Of a stretch of DNA of 64,000 nt, positions 58,837 through 64,000 are shown one piece after another. Under the pieces are notes generated by a model. It worked only from the letters and a program-made list of their open reading frames with translations, did no database searches and had not been told where the DNA came from. Positions within the stretch are counted from its first letter, which is position 1; every line of letters begins with the position of its first letter. The DNA comes from Pseudomonas sp. PA15(2017) (GTDB lineage Bacteria; Pseudomonadota; Gammaproteobacteria; Pseudomonadales; Pseudomonadaceae), in NCBI RefSeq assembly GCF_001945395.1, contig NZ_MSXV01000058.1:250317-314316 (forward strand), given 5' to 3'. The position numbers and the translations under genes are program-made.

Positions 58837-59247
58837 ACACTAAGCCCCTTCTACAACCCCGCCATGTAGCCTGACGGCCAGTTAGTGTGTGCCAGAATAC
58901 CGGTCGCCTGGCGTCCGGCCGATCCCTGCAATGGTGTGCGTGATGCCAACCCGGCAAGCGGAGAAACCACTTGCGGCAGTCCGGCTCGGAGCATTGCCAA
59001 GCCGGTTACGATCTGGTGTCCGCACATCGCGCGACCCGCTGTAACTGACTGGCGAATTACCCTGAGCGTTCGACTTGTTTTTGCGGACGAAGCCCTTGAA
59101 ATCCAACCAAGAAACGTCTTCGATTATGCTTAGCTATCGACTCGACGTCATGGATAGAATTATTACTAAAACTATCTCCATTTTGCTTGCGGATCGATCT
59201 CGTCACCGGCTACCAGCCCCTCTAATCCGGGCTTCGCGGCGCACAAA
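58837..59247. other. Intergenic region upstream of the sha operon
   Basis: About 410 bases with no supported gene. The stretch 59060-59230 is visibly less GC-rich than its surroundings. Open frames here lack ribosome-binding sites and do not look like proteins. It should contain the promoter of the antiporter operon, but no clear -35/-10 pair was seen. Confidence 0.5.
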
Positions 59248-59281
59248 CGAAAAGGCCGGATCAGCGAACTGATCCGGCCTT
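59248..59281 (-). terminator. Rho-independent terminator after the lipoprotein gene
   Basis: AAGGCCGGATCAG and CTGATCCGGCCTT make a perfect 13-bp stem with a CGAA loop, followed on the minus strand by TTCGTTTGT. It lies 26 bases after the stop of the glycine-zipper lipoprotein gene. Confidence 0.85.
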
Positions 59282-59306
59282 GATAGCGCACCCTGCGAAG
59301 GACCCG

Positions 59307-59771
59307 TTAATGGGTTACGCGACTGGTGCCATTGACGGTCATGATGCGCACACGCTCACCAACGCGGAAGATCTGGTTCTCCTCGACGGCCTGCACATAG
59401 GCGCGCATGCTGCCGTCATCTTCACGGACGGTGATCTCCACCCCTTGAGTGCGAGTGATACCTTCTTCAGCAGCAGCACCCAGCAGGCCACCCGCCACCG
59501 CACCGACTACAGCTGCTACAGCCGAGCCACGGCCACCGCCGACGCCACTGCCGGCCACGCCGCCGATTACCGCACCTGCGCCGCCGCCGATGGGCGTCTT
59601 GGTGCCTTCGATCTTCACAGGACGCAGGGACTCGATGGTACCCATGCGCACGGTCTGTACGGCGCGCGCTTCATCGCGCGAGTAGCTGTCACCGGTCAGG
59701 CTAGATGCGCAGCCGCCGAGGGTGAGCGTCGCAGCAGCAAACAGGACAGCGAAAAGACCAGGTTTAAACAT
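59307..59771 (-). CDS. Glycine-zipper outer membrane lipoprotein (SlyB/Pcp type)
   Basis: A 154-residue protein with a lipoprotein signal peptide (MFKPGLFAVLFAAATLTLGGC, Cys at residue 21). A glycine-zipper region follows (TPIGGGAGAVIGGVAGSGVGGGRGSAVAAVVGAVAGGLLGAAAEEG, about residues 59-104), and the beta-rich C-terminus (GVEITVREDDGSMRAYVQ) is typical of the 17 kDa surface antigen/SlyB group. It would sit in the outer membrane. It has its own terminator. Confidence 0.92.
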   Translation of the reverse strand: MFKPGLFAVLFAAATLTLGGCASSLTGDSYSRDEARAVQTVRMGTIESLRPVKIEGTKTPIGGGAGAVIGGVAGSGVGGGRGSAVAAVVGAVAGGLLGAAAEEGITRTQGVEITVREDDGSMRAYVQAVEENQIFRVGERVRIMTVNGTSRVTH

Positions 59772-59955
59772 AACGATTCTCCAGACTGGACTGATAACAC
59801 TATGACAGCTTGGCCGCCAGGACGGTCACTGTGATTGCTGACAAATTGCATCTGTTCAGCAGCAGTACAGGATGGCCAGTGCGCCAACCCGACAGCAGTA
59901 TAGACAGCCAGGTCCGGTAATCGTCACAACCAACGCGCAGGCGCCAGGTCGACCG

Positions 59956-61098
59956 CTAGCTACGCGTGCCCTGAGCCAGGCGCCAGAACCTGGCAAGATC
60001 GGCTGTACGGGCTTCGAGCTCGGGCCCGGCATTGGCACAAGCATGCTCAAGGGTGACCGGCCCCGGCGCGAGACTGAAACAGGCTTCGATACCGGCTTCG
60101 CGTACGTGTTGATAACCCTCGCCCAGGCTGCCGGCCAGGGCGATCACCGGCACGCCCTGGGCTTTCGCCACGCGGGCTACGCCAACCGGCGTCTTGCCGT
60201 GCAGGCTCTGCGCATCGAGGCGCCCTTCTCCGGTGATGACCAGGTCGGCGCCACGTATGGCATCGGCCAGGCCGGAAAGCTCGGCGACCAGTTCGATGCC
60301 GGGGCGAAAGCGTGCGCCGAGAAATGCCCTGGCCGCGAAGCCCAGGCCGCCGGCAGCGCCGACGCCGGGAAAAGTACTGAAGTCCTCGCCCAACGCTTCG
60401 CCGACCACCTCGGCCAGGCGCGCCAGGGCTGCATCGAGCTCCTTCACCTGCTCCGGGCTGGCGCCCTTTTGCGGGCCGAACACCGCCGATGCGCCTTTGG
60501 GCCCGCACAGTGGATTGTCCACATCCGCTGCGACGTCGACCTGCACGCCTTGTAGTCGCTCGTCCAACTCGCTGAGGTCAACGCGTTGCAGCGAAGCCAG
60601 CGCCGCGCCACCAGGACGCAACTCATTGCCGCCCGCGTCGAGAAAACGCACGCCCAGCGCGCGCAGCAGCCCGCTACCACCATCGTTGGTAGCGCTGCCA
60701 CCAAGGCCGAGGATGATCCGAGTAGCCCCCGCATCCAGCGCGGCAGTGATCAGTTCGCCCGTCCCGTAACTGCTGGTCACCCGAGCATCGCGCTGGGCAC
60801 TCGGCACCCAGTGCAGACCGCTGGCAGCCGCCATCTCGATCACTGCAGTGCCATCGCCCAGCCAGCCCCAATGAGCCTTAACCGGGGTGGCCAGCGGCCC
60901 CATCACGGACAACTCGCGGCGCTCGCCCCCTGTGGCCGCAAGAACCGCATCCACGGTGCCCTCGCCGCCATCGGCCATGGGGCACAGAGCGATCTCGGCG
61001 TCCGGGTAGACGGCCAGCCAGCCACGGGCGATGGCCTGAGCCACCTCGGGCGCACTCAGGCTCTCCTTGAACGAATCCGGAGCGATGACGATTTTCAT
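59956..61098 (-). CDS. glxK: Glycerate kinase
   Basis: A 380-residue protein starting MKIVIAPDSFKESLSAPEVAQAIARGW at ATG 61098. Further features are the IALCPMADGGEGTVDAVLAATGG segment and the nucleotide-binding GLGGSATNDGGSGLLRALGVRFLDAGG, plus GADLVITGEGRLDAQSLHGKTPVGVAR near the C-terminus, all typical of GlxK/GarK. It phosphorylates glycerate to 2-phosphoglycerate. It follows the GntP permease by 53 bases; both are likely one operon. Confidence 0.95.
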   Translation of the reverse strand: MKIVIAPDSFKESLSAPEVAQAIARGWLAVYPDAEIALCPMADGGEGTVDAVLAATGGERRELSVMGPLATPVKAHWGWLGDGTAVIEMAAASGLHWVPSAQRDARVTSSYGTGELITAALDAGATRIILGLGGSATNDGGSGLLRALGVRFLDAGGNELRPGGAALASLQRVDLSELDERLQGVQVDVAADVDNPLCGPKGASAVFGPQKGASPEQVKELDAALARLAEVVGEALGEDFSTFPGVGAAGGLGFAARAFLGARFRPGIELVAELSGLADAIRGADLVITGEGRLDAQSLHGKTPVGVARVAKAQGVPVIALAGSLGEGYQHVREAGIEACFSLAPGPVTLEHACANAGPELEARTADLARFWRLAQGTRS

Positions 61099-61151
61099 GC
61101 AGACGACCTCGAAAACAGCGAGGCGCCCTCGAGCGCCTCGATTGGACAGGC

Positions 61152-62510
61152 TTACAGGAGAACCAGGCTCAGCAGCCATACCGTGGTGATACCCACGAGG
61201 CCCTGAATCAGCGTAGCCATGGTTTGCGCGCGGTAGGCGACAGCCACCGGCATGCGGCTGAACTGGGTGACCACCCAGAAATAGCTATCGTTGGCGTGCG
61301 ACACGGTCATGCCGCCGGCGCCGATGGCCAGGACAGTAAGCACGCGGCCCATTTCGCTGTCCAGGCCGATCTGCCCGAGCAGTGGCGCGACCATCGCCGA
61401 GGTGGTGACCATGGCCACGGTGGTGGAGCCCTGGGCGGTCTTCAGCGCAGCAGCGACCAGGAACGGCATGAACAAACCGATACCCAGGGCGGACAGCGTG
61501 CTGCCCAGATAGGCGCCCAGCGGCGAGGCGCTGAGCACCGCGCCAAAGGCCCCACCCGCACCGGTGATCAGGATGATCGGCGCGGCAGACAGGATGCCGT
61601 CGGTCACCCGGTCATGCAGCTGCTGACGCTTGCCGTTACCGCGCAGCAGCGTGCAGGCCAGCACCAGGCCGACCAGCAGGGCCACCACCGGCTGACCGAG
61701 GAAGCTCAGTACCGCCTGCAGCGTGCCGTCGCCCAGCGGGCGGCTGGGGAACACCGAGATCGAGCCCAGGCAGATCAATACGATGGGCACCAGGATCGGC
61801 GCAAAGGCCTGGGGCGCGCTAGGCAGCACGCCGTACTGTGCTTTCAGCGCCTCGAAATCCTCGGCGCCGGGCATCGGCGTGCCGTCATCTTCCAGAGCGA
61901 TTTCCTTGCCGATGAAACGATTGGCCCAAAGCAAGCCGGCCAGCGCGGAAACCATGGCCACGAACAGGCCGACGGCGATCACCAGGCCCAGGCTCGACTC
62001 GAGACCGAGGTTACCGGCCGCAGCGATCGGCCCCGGAGTCGGCGGCACGAAGGTGTGAGTGGCATACAATCCGGTCGCCAGGGCAACGCTCATGGCGATC
62101 ATCGACACCTTCATGCGCGCGGCCAGGGCGTTCTTCAGGGAGTTGAGAATGATGTAGCCGGAATCGCAGAACACCGGAATCGACACGATGTAGCCGATGA
62201 TCGACATGGTCAGCGTCGGGAAGCGCTCTCCCAGCAACTTGATCACCGTCTCGGCCAGCGTAATGGCTGCACCGCTGCGCTCGAGAATCACGCCGATGAT
62301 GGTGCCCAGCACGATCACCACGCCGATGTTGCCCAGAATGCCGCCGAAGCCTGTGGCGACAGTCTTGAGAATATCCTGGTGAGGCAGACCATAGGCGAAG
62401 CCCGCGACGATCGCAGCAATCAGCAGGGCAAGAAAGGGATGCAGCTTGAGACGCGTCGTCGACACCACGATAAAGGCGATCAGGGCGACCAGGATCAGAA
62501 CCAGGACCAT
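61152..62510 (-). CDS. GntP-family permease
   Basis: A 452-residue membrane protein with 12 or more transmembrane segments. GFGGILGNIGVVIVLGTIIGVILERSGAA, the SIPVFCDSGYIILNSL motif, THTFVPPTPGPIAAAGNLG and GAGGMTVSHANDSYFWVVTQFS are typical of gluconate:H+ symporters. Proximity to glycerate kinase suggests that glycerate or a related sugar acid is carried. ATG at 62510 starts MVLVLILVALIAFIVVST. The operon promoter should lie in 62511-62660. Confidence 0.92.
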   Translation of the reverse strand: MVLVLILVALIAFIVVSTTRLKLHPFLALLIAAIVAGFAYGLPHQDILKTVATGFGGILGNIGVVIVLGTIIGVILERSGAAITLAETVIKLLGERFPTLTMSIIGYIVSIPVFCDSGYIILNSLKNALAARMKVSMIAMSVALATGLYATHTFVPPTPGPIAAAGNLGLESSLGLVIAVGLFVAMVSALAGLLWANRFIGKEIALEDDGTPMPGAEDFEALKAQYGVLPSAPQAFAPILVPIVLICLGSISVFPSRPLGDGTLQAVLSFLGQPVVALLVGLVLACTLLRGNGKRQQLHDRVTDGILSAAPIILITGAGGAFGAVLSASPLGAYLGSTLSALGIGLFMPFLVAAALKTAQGSTTVAMVTTSAMVAPLLGQIGLDSEMGRVLTVLAIGAGGMTVSHANDSYFWVVTQFSRMPVAVAYRAQTMATLIQGLVGITTVWLLSLVLL

Positions 62511-63002
62511 GCCGGTTTCCTCTTGTTGTTATGTGAGTTGCCAGGTGCCCGGCATTGTCACTCAGCAACGAGGGGCGACACCCTGTTCAGCCGCACAACA
62601 ACAGAGCACAACGAAAAGCCGTTATTGTGCAGCTGCACCACAAGAGGCTGTTCAAGATCTTTTGAATAGTAGTGCCTGGAAGGTCAGCCGATCCTACTGC
62701 AACGCGGGTGCGGTACGCGGCAGCCACGGCCAGGACGGCAAGCCGTGCATCGACCGAATGTACCGATGCATGAACAGGAAGCCATTACGCCCCCTATGCA
62801 AGCCGCACGCCGGCAGAACGGCTGTGCCGGTGACCGCCAAAGCGCCCGATAGATGCTAGCGGCCCCCACTGTCCTGCTACAGATTCCAGAAATGACAGGC
62901 CGCTAAAACGTAGCGCCGCCCGGCAAACGTAACGGCCCGCTAAATTCCAGGTCAGACGTCTCGTCTCTGCATGACAGCACACCGCCTTGGAGTACACCGG
63001 CC
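62511..63002. other. Divergent intergenic region between the gntP-type and PLP-enzyme genes
   Basis: About 490 bases with no supported gene. TTGTGCAGCTGCACCACAA at 62625-62643, with the self-complementary core GTGCAGCTGCAC (62627-62638), lies about 115 bases before the permease start and is a likely operator of the glycerate operon. Open frames in this region lack ribosome-binding sites. The right half presumably holds the promoter of the next gene. Confidence 0.55.
62625..62643. promoter_or_regulatory. Palindromic operator candidate of the glycerate operon
   Basis: TTGTGCAGCTGCACCACAA contains a perfect 12-bp palindrome GTGCAGCTGCAC with A/T-rich flanks TTAT and ACAAG. It stands alone in the promoter region of the permease-glycerate kinase operon. 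Regulators of sugar acid use such as CdaR or GntR types bind sites of this kind, but the true factor cannot be told from sequence. Confidence 0.45.
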
Positions 63003-64000
63003 ATGAGTGACAGACGCAGCTTTCTCAAGCGGGGCGGCCTGCTGGCGGCCGGTCTGCCGTTGCTGGCGCTGGCGGCTCGCGACACCTTGGCGATCCAAGA
63101 TGGCACGGGGTCCTGGACGGATCTGCAAAGGCAATTCGAGCTGGATCCGAGCTACCTGCATTTCGCCACCTTCCTGCTCGCCTCCCACCCCCGCTCGGTT
63201 CAGGGCGCCATCGAAGCACTGAAACGCCGCTTCAACGCCAATCCGGGTGAAGCAGTGGACTGGGATCGCGAAGAAATCTGGGCCTACGAGGACCGAATCC
63301 GCGAACGGGCTGGCCAGTACTTCGGCGTCCGCCCGGGCCAGGTGGCGCTCACCGGCAGCACCAGCGAAGGTCTCGCGGCGATCTATGGTGGCCTGGTGGT
63401 GCCGGCGGGCAAGGAGATCCTCACCAGTGTCCACGAGCATTACGCCACCTACACCCGCCTGGACTATCGCGAACAGTTGATGGGAACGCGGGTGCGTAAG
63501 ATAGAGCTGTTCCGCGATCCGACCCAGGTTTCGGTGGCGGAGATGGTGGACAACGTTGCCCGCGCCATCCGCCCGGAGACCCGTGTCTTGGGGCTGACCT
63601 GGGTGCAGTCCGGCAGCGGGGTCAAGTTACCGATCCACGAGATCGCTCAGGTGATCCGCGATACCAACCAAGGTCGTGCCGAGGAGGATCGCATCCTCTA
63701 TGTGGTGGACGGCGTTCATGGCTTCGGCGTGGAGGATGCCAATTTCGCCGATTTCGGCTGCGACTATTTCATTGCTGGCACCCACAAGTGGCTGTTCGGC
63801 CCTCGCGGCACCGGGGTGATCATCGCCGCGCGCGAAGAACTGCAACCGCACCTGATCCCGAGCGTGCCAACCTTCACCCGCGCCGACAGCTTCGGCACCA
63901 TGATGACGCCGGGTGGCTACCACGCCTTCGAACACCGGCTGGCGCTGGACAAGGCCTTCGAGCTGCACCTGCAGTTGGGCAAGGCCCGCGTCCAGGCGCG
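63003..64000 (+). CDS. Tat-exported PLP-dependent aminotransferase class V protein (partial)
   Basis: The frame starts at ATG 63003 and runs off the right end; 332 residues are visible. The N-terminus (MSDRRSFLKRGGLLAAGLPLLALAA) is a twin-arginine signal peptide. The body matches the class V aminotransferase/isopenicillin N epimerase group: GQVALTGSTSEGLAAIYGGL, the Asp in ILYVVDGVHGFG, and the PLP-binding Lys in GTHKWLFGPRGTGVI. A periplasmic PLP enzyme acting on an amino acid or cysteine derivative is likely. Substrate unknown. Confidence 0.9.
   Translation, partial: MSDRRSFLKRGGLLAAGLPLLALAARDTLAIQDGTGSWTDLQRQFELDPSYLHFATFLLASHPRSVQGAIEALKRRFNANPGEAVDWDREEIWAYEDRIRERAGQYFGVRPGQVALTGSTSEGLAAIYGGLVVPAGKEILTSVHEHYATYTRLDYREQLMGTRVRKIELFRDPTQVSVAEMVDNVARAIRPETRVLGLTWVQSGSGVKLPIHEIAQVIRDTNQGRAEEDRILYVVDGVHGFGVEDANFADFGCDYFIAGTHKWLFGPRGTGVIIAAREELQPHLIPSVPTFTRADSFGTMMTPGGYHAFEHRLALDKAFELHLQLGKARVQA

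Noticed and set aside
58885..59272. Overlapping plus-strand open frames in the region upstream of the sha operon
   Set aside because: No ribosome-binding sites, no recognisable motif and composition unlike neighbouring genes; treated as noncoding.

Overview
The window comes from a gamma-proteobacterial, Pseudomonas-type chromosome. The evidence is the GC-rich coding pattern, the pepA-holC-valS gene order, the six-gene Mrp/Sha cation-antiporter operon with a fused first subunit, RlmF, and the neighbouring glycerate kinase and GntP-type permease genes. I cannot fix the species. The left 39.5 kb is most of a lambda-like, siphovirus-type prophage whose left end lies outside the window. The right 24.4 kb is ordinary host chromosome. 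No tRNA or rRNA gene was seen.

Prophage, left to right. Positions 1-25,476 are read on the minus strand, so they run from high to low coordinates. They hold an antiterminator-like gene, a late-control region, two holin-like genes, a gpZ-like gene, a candidate cos region, and a lambda-type head module: terminase small and large subunits, gpW, portal, ClpP-type protease/scaffold, decoration protein D, capsid E and an FII-like joiner. The tail genes follow: major tail protein, a superinfection-immunity gene, a 1144-residue tape measure protein, then about nine tail-tip and fibre genes, most of them unrecognised. At 25,473-29,948 is the other early operon: cro-like, CII-like, a TraR/DksA-type zinc protein, a Lar-like protein, a Cys-rich protein and a primase/helicase. 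A CI-like S24 repressor (30,045-30,815, plus strand) sits between two promoter/operator regions of matching design. From 30,906 to 39,530 a plus-strand early operon carries a KilAC-like protein, a PrtN-like activator, a DUF2303 protein, a membrane/coiled-coil/P-loop protein, an exonuclease, an HD phosphohydrolase, a C5-cytosine methyltransferase, an excisionase and a tyrosine integrase. The layout is the lambda immunity region in mirror image. Integration appears to have been just upstream of pepA.

Host region. pepA, holC, a conserved small gene and valS (39,611-45,017) are followed by a terminator, a winged-helix gene, an SLC13/TrkA-C permease, a bacteriohemerythrin, rlmF, a tandem universal stress protein, a DUF998 membrane protein, an FAD-dependent dehydrogenase, a GNAT acetyltransferase broken by one stop codon, the shaAB-C-D-E-F-G operon, a glycine-zipper lipoprotein, glxK with a GntP-family permease, and a partial Tat-exported PLP-dependent enzyme.

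The least explained parts are four. First, eleven copies of a 9-mer with nested hairpins lie between the primase gene and the antiterminator gene. Second, four helically phased 11-bp repeats sit where a Q-type antiterminator would act. Third, the tail-tip module lacks the lambda gene set. Fourth, a superinfection-immunity gene occupies the usual place of the tail-assembly chaperones.
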